Shown: positions 20,651 to 33,339 of the stretch, piece after piece
Numbering within the stretch: the stretch's first letter is position 1
Layout of the letters: each line of letters opens with the position of its first letter
Origin: Adiantum capillus-veneris
Lineage: Eukaryota; Streptophyta; Polypodiopsida; Polypodiales; Pteridaceae
Assembly: GCA_014529385.2 (NCBI GenBank)
Contig: CM043944.1
Span: 79,452,384 to 79,516,383 of the forward strand
Direction: 5' to 3'
Length of the DNA stretch: 64,000 nucleotides
Notes under the pieces: generated by a model
What the model was told of the DNA's origin: nothing
What the model saw: only the letters and a program-made list of their open reading frames with translations
The model's database searches: none
Position numbers and translations under genes: made by a program

Positions 20651-23087
20651 ATTTTTCTAGAAATGTATAGAACATATTGAACATCTCATGTGGGGCATTG
20701 CTCCTTTTCCTCCCATATCCATGTCATGTATTTTGAAGTAGATTCCTTTTGCTTGATAGTGTGAGTGTTCCACTATTTAATTCTCAAAAATACATAATGA
20801 ACCAAAAATGCACCACATGGAAAAGTTATGTGTTGCAAATAAATATAAACAACTTTAGTTCAAATCCACAAGCAATTCCACTATAGAGATTAGGTGTTTT
20901 TTCCACAATGTAATGAGTTATGAACTTATCAACAATTTAGGCTATGAAAGTATTGATTGAAAAACTAAAGGTGGAGACCTCATTAGAAGATATTTTTGCA
21001 TATTCAAGTAGACTAAATAGCTCATCAACACATTGTCATTTGCGAGCATGCTTGATTTCACGAGTTTCTTCATTACCTTTGTAGGTGGTTATGTCACACA
21101 TATTTTTCCATAACTGAAACTCATTGTGACTTTGAGAGTCACATAGCTATAAAGAAAGTACCTTGCTACTTTACTATCACTCATACATAATTTATTTGGT
21201 CAATCTTGTGTGCTTGTTGATGCCTTCTTACCCTCTCTTAGCTCAATCACACAACCATAAAAACCAACACTTGATAGATTGCCTTCAAATTCTCCTATAC
21301 ACTCTTCTCTTCTTTTTGCAGGTTACATATTTCAAGCATAATTAATATGAATCATTAGACATTTTACCAAGAATTTGTAAGCATTTATGAAGGGTGCACA
21401 CATATACATTTACCAGTGCAATGTACAGTATAGCACCCCAATCTGGGTCTTTCGTGTCTCAATTATAGGGTACCCTTTAGTCATAAATAAGGCTATCTTC
21501 AAACCATTGTTGTAGTGCTTTAATCACTATTTTCATAGCAAGCATATCTTTTGTAGAGTTGGCTTCTCCTTCGCCACCATTTTTCTTCCCCTTTTCACCC
21601 TTTGACTTGGTGACCCTTGTACCCTTACCTTTAGTGTTTGGCGAGACTTTACAGCAGCATCAACAAGATCCTAGCAAGAGGGTCATAGCACTTTGCTTTC
21701 ACCCTAACATACACTTTAGAGTTTTCAAGGTCTTATACCAAGTGCTACTTGACTTGTGAAGTAGCCAGACCTCAAACATGTAGTCTTGTCCTTCCTGTTT
21801 TTTCAACCAGCTCCTACAACAATTGGAGTGTGATTGAAATACCACATTAGATACTCATTTGTCTCATACACAAGATGGCAAGCTACCAACCACAAAATAT
21901 TATTCTCCAATTGAATCCAAAAATAAGTGGTACTCTTCTCATTGACCTTTAGCTCAAAAATGACATCCGTAAATACCGTATTCATCAAGATAATCCTTAT
22001 TCTTTTGAGCCATTGACAACTAAGTACACATAAAGCTTCATAACAAAGATGAATTTGTTGTGACACTATTCCTATCAACTTTTGAAGCTTCAAAAAGTCA
22101 ACATACACATTGTAGCACTCATAGTAGCAAAATGATTTATTGTTTTCCATGGGCATGATACCATCCACGCATTGAACGCCACCTAATACGCTAGCAACAT
22201 CACTATTATAAGTTCTTGGGAAAAATCTAAATAGTCCTTTTTTGTGTTTACTAGCATGATGACTCTGTAAAAAGTTTTGTAAGCTTTAAAACTAGTTTCT
22301 ACATTGTCACATATCTCTACCATTTCCTAAGGAGACACGGTGACCTTCAATTCACAAAAATGATTGTATCGCAAAATGTTGGCAATGATAGTATTGGATG
22401 GGTCATCCAATAGCTCTAGAAGCTCCCTTGAACTAACGATGTGATACAGTAGTGTATGTTCTTTTTGTTGAGTATCTAAATTGATTATCATTATCATACA
22501 CAACAAATGATTATGGGTTGAAGTAAAGGTTATCAATAGTGTGCAAAAATATACAATACATGTCAAAAGCATGCTTCTCCACTTATAGATAGAACTAACA
22601 TTGTTTGTGTATTGCATTTTCCAACCACAAAATATCATTCTCCAATTGAGTTACCAGCCACAAAACATTTATTCTTCAATTGAGTTACCAAGTAGAAAAT
22701 ATTATTCTTTGATTGAGCCCTTGTTGCAATTGAGCTTGATGCAGGTTTCGTCTTCTTGAAGCGTCCACGATTATTTGGCTATTTCTAGCATCACCTTGTT
22801 GTATTAAATTTAGCATTTAACTATTCATTTTGAGGCCGTCAATCTTACTTCTCAAGTCACTCTATTTTTGTCAATTTTGTGTCTCTTGTCACTCTATTTT
22901 GAGGAGTCTTGTATTATTGATGTCTCCTTTCACCTGTTTTTTGGGTTCCATCTCTCCTCATCTTTGAACTTTTGAAGATTGGAAAAGCACGATTGTGATA
23001 TTATTTTCTCGTCCTTAGTCGTGACCTTCACCATATATGGTGTGAATATTTTGTGATATTATCTTATACGTCTTCTCGCAATCAGAT
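20651..23087. other. AT-rich stretch, no gene recognised
   Basis: No open frame shows a domain I recognise. The longest frames (for example 21803-22168 minus, 121 codons) are AT-rich and unsupported. The last ~350 bases before 23088 may be the leader of copia C, but no primer site is seen. Motif 'ccacaaaatatt(c/t)attctccaattga' recurs at 21892, 22627 and 22658, a short local repeat. Confidence 0.4.
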
Positions 23088-23960
23088 ATGGCTATGACTA
23101 TTCTCGATAATAGTTTTCCTTCTGGCCAGCAGTCTGTTCCTCCTTTTCAAGGACAAAAATTTCCTAATTCAAAAGCAAAGATGTTGCCGATAAACTCTCG
23201 GATGTTGTTCCTGGAAATCATGTATGCCCATCTCAGCCTATTGATCCAGATCATGATAACGTTCATGTCACTGAAGGACCTGTATTTGAAGAGTGGCCTC
23301 TTGCGTATATGGATTGGGAGTGATGTGATAAAGTAGCTCATTGATACAATGTTTTTGCTTTCACTGATTCTCTTCTGCTTTATGTGTATGAACTTCCTAC
23401 TTCCCATGATGTATGGAAGTACCTATTGCAAACTTTCAAAAGAAACTTGTCACAAAATACTTTATTTGAGAGGTTCGCTTACCAAGTTACAATATGAAGT
23501 CGGTACAGCTATGATGGGCCGTGCTGAATCTTTCAAAGCTATTATTAATCATCTTGCTAATGCCGATGATCCTATCCCCCAAAAACAATTGATTACACTT
23601 CTCCTTGATATGATGGAGCTCTTCTTATGATAACATTGTTACCATTCTTTCTAACAAGGATGGCCTTGATTTCGACCAAACTTCCATATCTTTAATTGAA
23701 TACTCTCAATGTCAAGAATGACATAATGCTAGTCATGATGTAGCTATGATTTTACAAGAGGATATTGAGTCACAACAGATGAAATGTGCTTTTTATGCTC
23801 GAAGTAATCCATTTCAACGAAGAAACCACAGAGGCGGTCATCACAATAATATTTTCTTGCATCTCAAAGTTCCTAACAAACACTTCTCTTACTACAACAG
23901 AAATGGCAATATTGAAGATGATTGTTGGGCACATCAATATGATGAAGAACACAAATTACC
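23088..23960 (+). pseudogene. Copia C gag remnant
   Basis: After an uncertain start (ATG 23088) a readable gag part appears at 23440-23630: LRGSLTKLQYEVGTAMMGRAESFKAIINHLANADDPIPQKQL in short stretches typical of one copia gag group. A degenerate zinc knuckle follows near 23880-23930 (HFSYYNRNGNIEDDCW), in which the first two Cys are now Ser-Tyr-Tyr and Gly-His is Gly-Asn. At least three frame changes and stops interrupt it. It cannot make a working gag. Confidence 0.65.
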
Positions 23961-24119
23961 ATTAAATAACCATGTTTATCTAAAGATTCTTCTTCTTCTT
24001 ATGAATATTGTGGACAATCTGATCATCCCACTCATATGTGCTATCAGCATTGTTTCAACATAGATCATAATAGAACATACGCTACTGAACATCATAACAA
24101 TATTGTACCACAAACAAGA

Positions 24120-25157
24120 TGCATCCTATGTTTGGTTTCTCTAGATAGAATACTTCATGTACCCGATGGTTCACTTTTTATTATCAATTTTGGTGCTACA
24201 AAAAATATGACATATTAGTCTAAGTGGCTCCATAAGTATTAATTAAAGGGTATTGGGGATTTATAACTAGTACCTTATCTTCTTTCACTCGAGTTTTGCG
24301 AGGGGTATTACATGTTCTAGGTCTTCAATGTAATCTTCTTTTAGTTGCTAGACTTGTTTATCTTGGTCTTTTTGTTAAATTTTATCATACCAAATACCAC
24401 ATTGAGAAAGATGGAAAGACTATAGAAACTGCTTCTCTAATTTGTAACCTATTTGAACTCACTCACAATGATGTTGTCACTGGTCCAGGTGATCATGATT
24501 GCAAGGTATGACATCACTCATTTGTTCATGCTAATTTCTCAAAACTCCTTAATCTTCACTGTCGTGATCTTTTTCATGGCATGGATCTTAAAGTTCATCC
24601 CTAGATGGGAGTTTGTGAGTTTTGTGCTCTTGGAAAACATAATTGTAAATCTTTTTCTCTCTCAAATATAGCTCATTCTCATGGTATATTGGATCTTGTT
24701 CATAATGATATATGTGGACCTCTACTTTCTTCGAGATCACAACATTGTTACTTCATTACGTTTATTGATGATTACTCATGGTATGCCACTGTTTTTCTCT
24801 TAGACAAAAATCTGAGGCCTTATCTATTTGCAAACAATTCCACCTCTACACTATGTAATCGTGTTAATGTATAAAGTGAGTTCAAAAGGAGAGGTTTTAA
24901 AATGCAAAAAAATTAGGCAATTTAACAAAGATACATTAAAATAAGAGGTGTTTATATTCAATTTTGGAAAAATTTCTTAGAAAGGGGTCATTTTATTCAT
25001 TCAAACATGTTAAAAGAGGGGTTTTTTTAATACCCCAGAAACACACGTTATGTAGAGGGGTACTGAATGGTGAACCCCCCAAGAATTCCACAAGGCTACG
25101 AAACTTCAAACTAGTTATCACCTCAAGAAACTTCGTAGTGATAATGTAGGCAAATAT
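24120..25157 (+). pseudogene. Copia C protease and integrase N-terminal part
   Basis: FIINFGATKNMTY (about 24177-24215) corresponds to the copia protease WIIDSGAT.HMT with the catalytic Asp-Ser now Asn-Phe. LHVLGLQCNLLLVARL and FELTHND-type sequence form the pre-integrase domain. CEFCALGKHNCKSF and LVHNDICGPL, then FITFIDDYSWYATVF (first integrase Asp) follow at 24605-24830. About 24880-25085 does not read as copia and may be a small separate insertion. The frame HKATKLQTSYHLKKLRSDN at 25088-25145 brings the second Asp. The domain stops at S1 after GKY. Confidence 0.7.
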
Positions 25158-25173
25158 TGTTGGAGCTATATAG

Positions 25174-26260
25174 CATAAGTCTGGGCTCTCTATATAGATC
25201 CAACACCCCCACTCAAATAGGAGTTCCTAATTGTGGATGAAAAAACCCTTAGGGGTACAAGGAAAAGACCCACTACACCATATACATGCATTGTTATATT
25301 GATAATTATCAAAGTTTACAAAAGTCATTTTCTAGGAGCTGCCTCAGTCCATAATATACAATGTGTGCTTTCAAGCATCTTTGGAAGTTTAATAACCCTA
25401 TATATACAATTGAATTGATGCAAACTCTTATATTTTTGATCCCCTGCAAACACTACTTGACATGATTTTTTTTCATGTAAACAATATCAACTCAAGAAAC
25501 ATAATGATATGTGAAGGTTAGAAATAACCACATCACATTGTCCTTGGAGATGGCTTGCGACACCGCTCTAGAGACGACATAAAAACAAACATAATGTTGA
25601 TGCAATCACATGTGCACACGACACAGAAAAAAATGTAATATCAATATAATCATATCTGCACACATACATACAAAGCCGAGATATAATGAGCATATCAAGG
25701 CCCCCAAGATCTCAACAATTGAAAGTTGTCACCGTCATGGCTTTATGTACCATGGCATAAGAGACGCTCAAAAAAACTTTGAAATAGCAATCATCATGGC
25801 CGGCTTTACGTACGAGGAGATTTGAGATGTTTTCTTCAAATCATATAAAAACTCTAAAATAGTAATCATCATCATGGCTTTACGTACCATGGCATCACGA
25901 TATTCACCATGGCATTAGAGAGCTCAAAAAAACTTTGAAATAGCAATCATCATGGATTTATGTACCATGTCAATAGAGACGTTTTATTCAAATCAAACAA
26001 AAATTATAAAATAGTAATCACTATCATGGCTACGTACCACGGCATCAGAGAGGCTAGTTTTGTGCCAAATCTTCAAAACCTCAAGACAATGATTAGTTAG
26101 TAGATAATGGCTTGGTAAATCTTGTCAACTCTATATCAAGGACTCACATGAAAACCATCACACATGTTAGTATACAATCACATAAGACGATCATAAAATT
26201 ACATGAAATATTTTATGACAAATTGCAACGAGATCAATAGCAACAAATCACAAGAACTGA
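25174..26260 (-). repeat. S1 left arm (S-family 3' end, minus), repeat R2
   Basis: LTR end CTCTATATAGATCCAACA to 25205, then CCCCCACT and internal sequence going right. It is highly similar to R1 (to 13024), to 51268-51960, and inverted to 28392-28798. It includes the ~100-bp units with 'atcatcatggctttatgtaccatgg' (25735-26060). Confidence 0.75.
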
Positions 26261-27900
26261 TGCCCAAGCATATAATCTAGATATGGCAAGGTCGAGGTGG
26301 CTATAGGGTAGTCTCTAGTGACGACAAAGGCAAGAAATATTTGTGCCTCAGTCCGAGTCTACAGCCCACATCAAATCATCTGGCCACCCTTGCATCTAAT
26401 GTTGTGACTTTGCTATGAGTAAGGTAGAAACAAATTACAAGAACTAATTTAATTTAAGCACGCATAGAACTTGAAGGCTCATAGGAACAATTGGCATATA
26501 TATCCATTTAGTATTTATGAGAAAATATATTATAAAGATAACATGATGGTGCTACTCTGATTGAAGCCAAAAGTAACCTTCAAAGTTATGGTGCTACTCA
26601 TAAAGATAACATGATGATGCTACTCTGATTGAATCCAAAAGCAACCTTCAAAGTTACTACACTACATGAGAACGGTTTGGAACGTTGTATTGGGCACAAA
26701 CTATAGTGGATATTTTGATGGGAACCTACTCATAACAGTTAAGGTCTAGGTCAAGTTGGTCATTGAAATAGTTGGTCATTAAAATTGTGGCAATAATAGC
26801 AGCAATAATTTTTGCTTAGGGGAGAAATACTATACATGTGTACTCATTGTGTGCTCTACATACACTTTGAGGATAGTGCAACACAAATAAACAAGCTCTG
26901 TGCATAGCTCCTTCATCAGTTGTGCGGTCATCTTTCTTTAGTGCTACCCTTGGCTATATTTAGCTTGTATGCTAGCAGTTTACTTCAACTAAAAATTTAA
27001 AGGAGTACAGTGTTCTTTAATGCAATTATTGTAGCTTTTAAAAATTTTCCATTGTGTGCTCTGCACCTCTCGTGGTTGATTAAGGGCGGCGAGATGATTT
27101 GGCACAGAGATGATCGGTGGCATGGGAGGATAGTACTTGGTAGGATCGTACGTTTGGTCGAAGCTATGGAGGCGGGAACCAATTTAAATTGGAAATAGTC
27201 CGGGGCAGGGTTGTAGACCTGTACTGAGGTGCAACCATTTCCAACCTTCGGTGTCACTAGGCACTACCCTAGACCTACTTCGACCTTGTTATATTTAGAG
27301 TGAAATTTTTGAATGCAAGCTTACCCTCATCACCTTCCATTCTCCATGATTCATAGGATTTTTGCTTTATAAATTATTATACTACAATGAGAGTTCCTTC
27401 AATCAGGCTCAGGTTTGCACGCACTCTTAAGTATATGATAAATTCTTGGATATTGCCATGAGAGTTCCTTTGATCATGCTGGGGTTTGCATGCACTCTTG
27501 TGTATATGATAAAGTCTCAACAAGTTACATTATTTGGAGAAATTAGGATATTATTAATCTTTTTGGTCATGAAAACATCATTTGATGTGCATTATTAATG
27601 ATATAAATGATTGCTGACTCATCATTGAAAGAGTTTGTCACTTATGCTTTATTGATCATGAATACTATCTCATGGCTTCTTCTACTATCTGTTTCAAATC
27701 TTGATTATAATATCTTTGCCTCTTCATGCCTGGATTTTGATACTTATGCTTTCTATATCATGTATTTACTAACTATTTTATTGATGATGTGATAGATTAT
27801 TTTTCATTAATGAGGGATGTGAGAAAGCTTACACGTACTTGGGAGCCTAGTGTCTTGTTTTATGGCAGAGACCTTATATGTGTACTTGAGAGCTTGGTTC
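26261..27900. other. S1 middle, no gene recognised
   Basis: AT-rich. It contains two local tandem duplications: period 68 (from 26544, 'tgatggtgctactctgattgaa') and period 71 (from 27388, 'tgagagttcct'). No domain seen. Confidence 0.45.
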
Positions 27901-28290
27901 CTGTACTCACAATTGGTGCTATGTTTGTGTACTTGAGATCTCGGTGCCTCGTACTCACCATTGGTGTTGTGTTTGTTTTATCATATTGCTCCCTTATAAT
28001 TGGTATTTCATGGTGTTTCCTCTTGATTGGTGCTATGGTTGTTATAGTCTTACTACACCCTCGGCGTGGTGCTATGGTAGCTATCGTCTTATTTTTGTGT
28101 ACTTGGTGCCTCGTACTCACCATTCGTGTTATATTTGTTTGTGCATATTTCTCCCTCATAATTGGTATTTCATGGGGTGTCCTCTTGATTGGTGTTATGC
28201 TTGTTATCGTCTTATTGCACCCTCATTGTGGTGCTATGGTCGTTATTGTCTTATTGCACCCACCCTCGTCATCATTGGTGCTATGGCTAT
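27901..28290 (+). repeat. Tandem repeat, period about 162 bp, in S1
   Basis: 'gtactcaccatt(g/c)gtgtt' occurs at 27951 and 28113, with 'ctcataattggtatttcatgg' and 'ggtgctatggt(t/c)gttat' in each unit. A long hydrophobic open frame (27789-28436) results from the repeat and is not taken as a gene. Confidence 0.7.
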
Positions 28291-28765
28291 CATATGCAGC
28301 ACTAGTGTTTCATGGCATTTGTGTGTCGGCTCGTGTTTATGTGTGCACATGTATTGCATTCTTGGCATATGCACCCATGGCATCATTATTTGTTTCTTTG
28401 TCATCTCTAGAGCGACGTTGCAAGCCGTCTCTATGAACAATGTGATGTGGTTTTTTCTAACCTTCACATTTTGATATGTTTCTTGAGTTGTTGATGTCAA
28501 TAGGATGAAAATCACGTCAAGAATCATGTATGAGGGATCAAAGACAATAAGTCTCCTGCAATTTAAACCTTCACTTTGTGTTAATTAGAAATGTTTTGAG
28601 ACTTTTTGGACATTGTTGTATATTATAGTGTGATGTAGCTCTTCAAGAACATATTTTGTAAACTTGAAAATTTAGTAATACAACAGTGCATCTATATAGT
28701 GCTGTGGGTTTTCTCCTTGTATCCCCAAGGGTTTTTTCATCCATAGTTAGGGATTCCTATTTAAG

Positions 28766-28915
28766 CGGGGGTGTTGGAGCTATATAGGGAGCCCACCCTT
28801 GTACTATATATAGCTAGGAGCCCCCACTATATATGTGTACTCAGTGTGTACTCTACCGCTACACTTTTGGGCTTGAAATTGTGGTTTTCTTCTCTCTCGT
28901 ACGTGGTTGTTCACA
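28766..28915 (+). repeat. S1 right LTR (shortened)
   Basis: Starts TGTTGGAGCTATATAG after the tract GCGGGGG and ends GTTCACA beside AATAT. The longer relative at 48125-48386 shows that about 110 internal bases are missing here. Confidence 0.75.
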
Positions 28916-28920
28916 AATAT

Positions 28921-30143
28921 GTTTGTCGTCGAGAGTTTGTGGGCTAGTATGCTGACAGTGGCATTCGTCATGAACACACTATTCCATATTCATCTCAACA
29001 AAGTGGTGTTTCTAAACAAAAGAATCACATTATTCTCAATGCTGTAAGATGTATATTGATTCATTTTGGGTTATCTCGTGTTTTTTGCACTAAACCTACT
29101 TTATCAGTAGTATCTATTCAGAATCATCTTTCTACTACTGCACCTTCTGGTGGTGAGAATATACCCATCATAGCATGGATAGGTGACATTCCTTTTGTAC
29201 ATCATTTTTGAACCTTTGGATGTATTGTTTATATTCATGTTCCCAAAGAAACACGAACAAAGCTTGATGCTCTTGGTCTTAAATTTATTCTTATTGGATT
29301 TTATGAGACTTCCAAAGGCAGCAAATTCTATGACCCTCCTCCAAGAAAGTAATTGTGAATCGTGATGCTAATTTTAATGAATAGCTTATGAGAGGCTCAT
29401 GGTCCATGGATGATGCTAATGATACTGAGTAGTTGCTTCACGCTTTTCCATTTCTTTCAAATGATGAAACTCTTCTTATAGAGCAGCTTTCCTCTTCACA
29501 GAGCCATCCATTTTGAAGTTTACCAGTGTGATTATATTGATATTTTCATTGATCTGCCTATTGATTTTGGACATGGTTCATGTCATGTTTATGATGATGA
29601 TATTGTTGATAATTTTTTCTCTACTTTTGCAGATCTTGTTACTTACATTGAAGCTATCTCTTCTCCACAAAAGTATCAATGGAAAGAGGCCATGGAAGAA
29701 GTGTACGATTCTCTTATCTCTAAAGGTACATGGATACTAAATGAACCACCTCCGGGTCATAAATTATTAAGTTCAAGGAATGCTTATTTGCGAAAGGTTA
29801 TTCCCAAGTTGTTGGTGTTGACTATCAAGAGACCTTTTCACCATCTATTCACATTACAAGTCTTCGAGTTCTATTGACATTTGTTGCTCAATTTGATTTA
29901 GAAGCTCATCAAATGGGAACTAGTTTCCTAATGGTGATTTGGAAGAGAAAATCTATATATAGCAGCCAGAAGGGCTTGTTATTTGAGGTAAGGAAGACCT
30001 TGGTACTCAGCTTCATAAGGCACTATATGGTCTCAAACATGCTTCCTGGGCCTGGTATACAAAACTTTTTTTTTTTTCACCTCCAAAGGTTTTGTCTCTT
30101 GCTCTTCAGACCCCAACTTATGTATAAAGCACCAAGGTGGTAG
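28921..30143 (+). pseudogene. Copia C integrase C-terminal part and RT start
   Basis: Resumes right after S1. DSGIRHEHTIPYSSQQSGVSKQKN is the integrase region with the third acidic residue; the Glu expected in 'GV.ERKN' is Lys (SKQKN), so the DDE set is broken. It goes on with LNAVRC, GFYETSKGSKFYDP, then after stops an RT start at about 29650-29745: YQWKEAMEEVYDSL, GTWILNEPP. Later pieces (29878-30060: VAQFDLEAHQMGT, KALYGL-like and GPGIQ) follow with frame changes. The YVDD box was not found: 'cttttttttttttcac' and decay follow. No functional product is possible. Confidence 0.65.
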
Positions 30144-30530
30144 TTTTGTGATTCTTTCTCTTTATGTGGATTGTCCATAGCATTATCAAAAACAACTGTA
30201 TCCATTACCGAGGCTTCATGACCACATGTGAACACACCCCTCTTCACAAAGAATGCCCCTTCGATGATGAGATCTCCATCAAGAGAGGCAACGACCGTCA
30301 TCAAACTTGAGCCACAACTGCCTTTCATTAGAGCTCCCGATTGAGAAGCTTCAAGATTGAGGAGCTTCAAGGTTCCTATCTTCAAGATCATGAAACCTTT
30401 GAACTTGATGATCCAGGCCAACCATTCTACATATATGTCACAGTATCTTCATATGTCATGAACATTGATTTGCAATCAAAAGCAGCTTCTCTCTTGTATA
30501 ACTTTCTCCCAGGAACTCCAAATGCAGCGT
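30144..30530. other. Stretch between copia C remnant and R6b, no gene recognised
   Basis: Readable frames exist on both strands (30077-30421 minus, 30341-30535 plus) but none has a domain I know. Confidence 0.4.
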
Positions 30531-31740
30531 TGTGAAAAACCAATTTGTAGAGGGCATTGAGATCTATAAAAAGCATTAAAAAGGTATGCACTTTAGGCGC
30601 TTTTAAGCTTCTTGACCAAAAAATCTCCAAAACCACCTTTGACCTGCTAAGTGCCACATTTAGATTACACATCTCGATATCACCTACTGCAACCTGCATC
30701 CTACATATTCTCTAACACTCTGCCATCCACCTGCTTGTTTTCAAACACCTGCTTACTCTTTTTGTGGGTAGACCATCTTTAGCATAGGTGGCACTATCTC
30801 TGCATTTAGAAGAGGGCCTTGATATCCCGTGTTGGTCTGCCTTGTTTTCTCCTATGCTCGTCTTCCTACTTGAGCTACTCTTGTCTTCTAAACCCTTCTT
30901 CCTACCTCTCCCTCTAAATCTTGAGCTCTTATTTCATTTGAAGTATGGAAAGGGGGATGGGGCGGGGCAGGCGGGGGGAGGGGGGTCTCGCATAGGTGTG
31001 CTTGTAGGCAGACATTAACAATGGAAGATCACCAATAATCTTCTCACGCATGATGAATCCTCCCTATTTGACGGTGGCAAAGGCTATGGGGCTTCACAAG
31101 CGTATTGTGGAGCTTGTGGAGATTACTTCATCATTAATAGAGGTTGTGGATTCTCTATGGTGGATGCCACTTGCAGTGATGTTTGTGTGTCAATGGTGGA
31201 CTTCACATGAATTATTAAGGTTGTAGGTTTGATTCCATTGATTTTTCGTAAGCTAATGGTTGGAGATTTATTGTGCCATTGTGATGGGTGGAGGTGCCAT
31301 TGGTGTGCGTACTGGTTTTGTAATCTATGTCATCCATGGCATGCATAAAATGATTGCCTTCTTATGTGTGCTTGAGAGGGTGGCTTAGAATGTGAAAATA
31401 AAAAACAAACTATAAGTTATGAGTTTTGACTTATATAGCTCTTATTTTTTCTAATATTAAAAAACATTAGTTAAACTATCAAAAATTCAAAAAATGCAAA
31501 AGAAGACAAAAATGCGTGCACGAAACCACAATTTGCATTACTATATATGTTTACAATAGAGATAATAAATTTTATAGAAACTTGTCAATTCTCTAACCAT
31601 TGCTTTCCATTTCATCACTTAGTTTCTAACCGTTGTTGGAGATGTTTCATCTATGGCATGATACGCTTTTTATTGCCTCATGTTAATAATTTTTTGATCC
31701 TACATCTAAGACTACTTTTGACGCGAGACTTCTTCCTCTC
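30531..31740 (+). repeat. Dispersed repeat R6b
   Basis: Second copy of R6 (see 19052-20650), starting TGTGAAAAACC and ending near 'gagacttcttcc'. It lacks the ~430-bp segment present in R6a. Confidence 0.65.
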
Positions 31741-33339
31741 TTGTTGTCGAAGAGCGTGGTTCTCCAGAGTCGACTAGAAACCCACCGGGCTTTTGGCTAT
31801 AGACAAGTGCTTAGCAGGTCAAACTAGGATAAATGAGTGCAGATAGACTTAATTAAGGTTTAATATAAGTAATACTCGTGATTAGAGAGTGTTTAAGAGA
31901 AAAGACTACAAATAAGAATGCTATTAACCGATAAGGTGGTAAGAAACATAGAATTGAGTCACAAGAAATGTTGTCAAGTGATAGATGATACAACTTTAGA
32001 TTTTTTATTACCCTTTTACAACTATGTTGCATACGCCCACTTTGGTATGCCCTTTGAATTGAAACCCTCAGATAAAAAATCTCCCCAAAGTTGCACCGCC
32101 ATCTAGTTCTTTCGTGCTCCTGATGCTCCTTCAAATCTATCTTGATACTCACACATTGCTCCAAAGAGAAAAATCGAAAAAAAAACACAACTCTACAATG
32201 GGCTTCTTCTGGTTTCCACAATGCCAGCAAGCTCAAAATGGAAAAAATCCCTTCAAAATGATACAAAATGGCCTTTATAGGGAGGCCATATAGTTTTGGA
32301 AACTTCACTTTCATTGGTTCAACTAGCACTTCAATTTTGGAAATTTTGGATCCGTTTGCATGCTCTAGCTCCATCTCCTCTCTTTGGCTTGTAGAGGGGG
32401 TGCACTACCGACATCGCTAGAGCCCCATGTCATTCTGAATTAGTTTTAATGTTTCTTTTTTATTTATCTTTCCTCTCTCTCTTTCTTCCACCTACTTTGT
32501 CTAGAGTCACTCACTTTGACCACCCGCTTGAATTGTCCAATTGGGATTCCCCAAAGTACCCCATCTCTATCTCTTTGTCCAAGCCCTTGAGTGGTCTTGA
32601 CACCCTCTCTCTCTCATATGCCCATATGACACCTCCCCTTTGTCTACCTCAACTTGCCCACTTTAATTCTCCACCTTAGCTCCCCTTGATCAACTTGTTC
32701 GGCCACCTTTGACTTTACCCTTGCCTTGGAACTTTGTCTCTCTCACTCACCCGCTCACTTCATGCCGGGGAGGCACTAGCGAGGATGGATTTCATTAACC
32801 TGCTCACAAATGCATGAACACGTTAATAACATGTGTTAATAATATAATTTATGTTGTGATCACATCTATACTCACACAACTTTTTCAATGACTGGCTCCA
32901 ACCTGCTCTGCATGTAAACCCGTCGGGATTTAGGGCTTACTTGACAGGCCTGTCATGTAAACATTAAAGCTTGGTAGGCTATGTCATCACTATATAGAGC
33001 GGATGATTATGTGCATTTTTACCTTTTTGGGATAGATTTGAACTCTTGGTTGGCTAGAAGGGTCCTTTTGAAAAGACGGTCTTTATTTTAGGGATGATCT
33101 TCTTTCCTTATAGGCTCACCTAAGTCTATTGAGCCACTAGTCTTCAGTTCTTTGAATTGTGGATAGAGTGTGGTTCATAGCTAATACTTGCTACAGAGAT
33201 TTAGGGACAAAGTTGGAGTCACTTGAGCTTCTTTGTATTTGATAATCACAGGTAATTTACATGCTGCTTTATAAACTATTTGATTGAGCCGAGAGTCCTC
33301 CTTAGGCGCTAGTATTGGTTCTTGATTGTTTCACCTAGA
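31741..33339. other. Stretch without a recognised gene
   Basis: Includes a 173-codon frame on the minus strand (31853-32374) with no domain I recognise, pyrimidine-rich sequence near 32450-32700, and nothing that looks like a promoter or RNA gene. Confidence 0.4.

Larger units (their letters stand above)
25158..28915. mobile_element. Insertion S1: rearranged LTR element, target duplication AATAT
   Basis: The 5 bases AATAT flank it at 25153-25157 and 28916-28920, and with it removed the copia integrase frame continues correctly (RSDN..GKY on the left, then CREF and ADSGIRHEHT on the right). The right end is a normal plus-strand polypurine tract (GCGGGGG) and LTR (28766-28915, TGTTGGAGCTATATAG to GTTCACA). 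The left end starts with the same 16 bases but then turns: from about 25174 sequence is the reverse complement of the right end (LTR start, tract, internal region to about 25600). So the two arms are inverted relative to each other. The middle (about 26263-27790) shows no gene. Confidence 0.75.
23088..30143 (+). mobile_element. Decayed Ty1/copia element C, split by insertion S1
   Basis: Gag, protease, integrase and RT motifs occur in order on the plus strand with many stops and frame shifts, on both sides of a 3.76-kb insertion (25158-28915). LTRs could not be assigned with certainty; R6a and R6b are candidates. Judged from the damage it is one of the older residents of the window. Confidence 0.7.

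Noticed and set aside
26640-26690. 'cactacatgagaacgg' as a CACTA element terminus
   Set aside because: Short match, no partner inverted terminus or 3-bp duplication found.
27789-28436. 215-codon hydrophobic frame that looks like a membrane protein
   Set aside because: The hydrophobic segments are the translation of a ~162-bp tandem repeat inside S1; no start context or family match.
31853-32374. 173-codon minus-strand frame
   Set aside because: AT-rich, no recognisable motif, no support from a second copy; kept only as part of an unassigned stretch.
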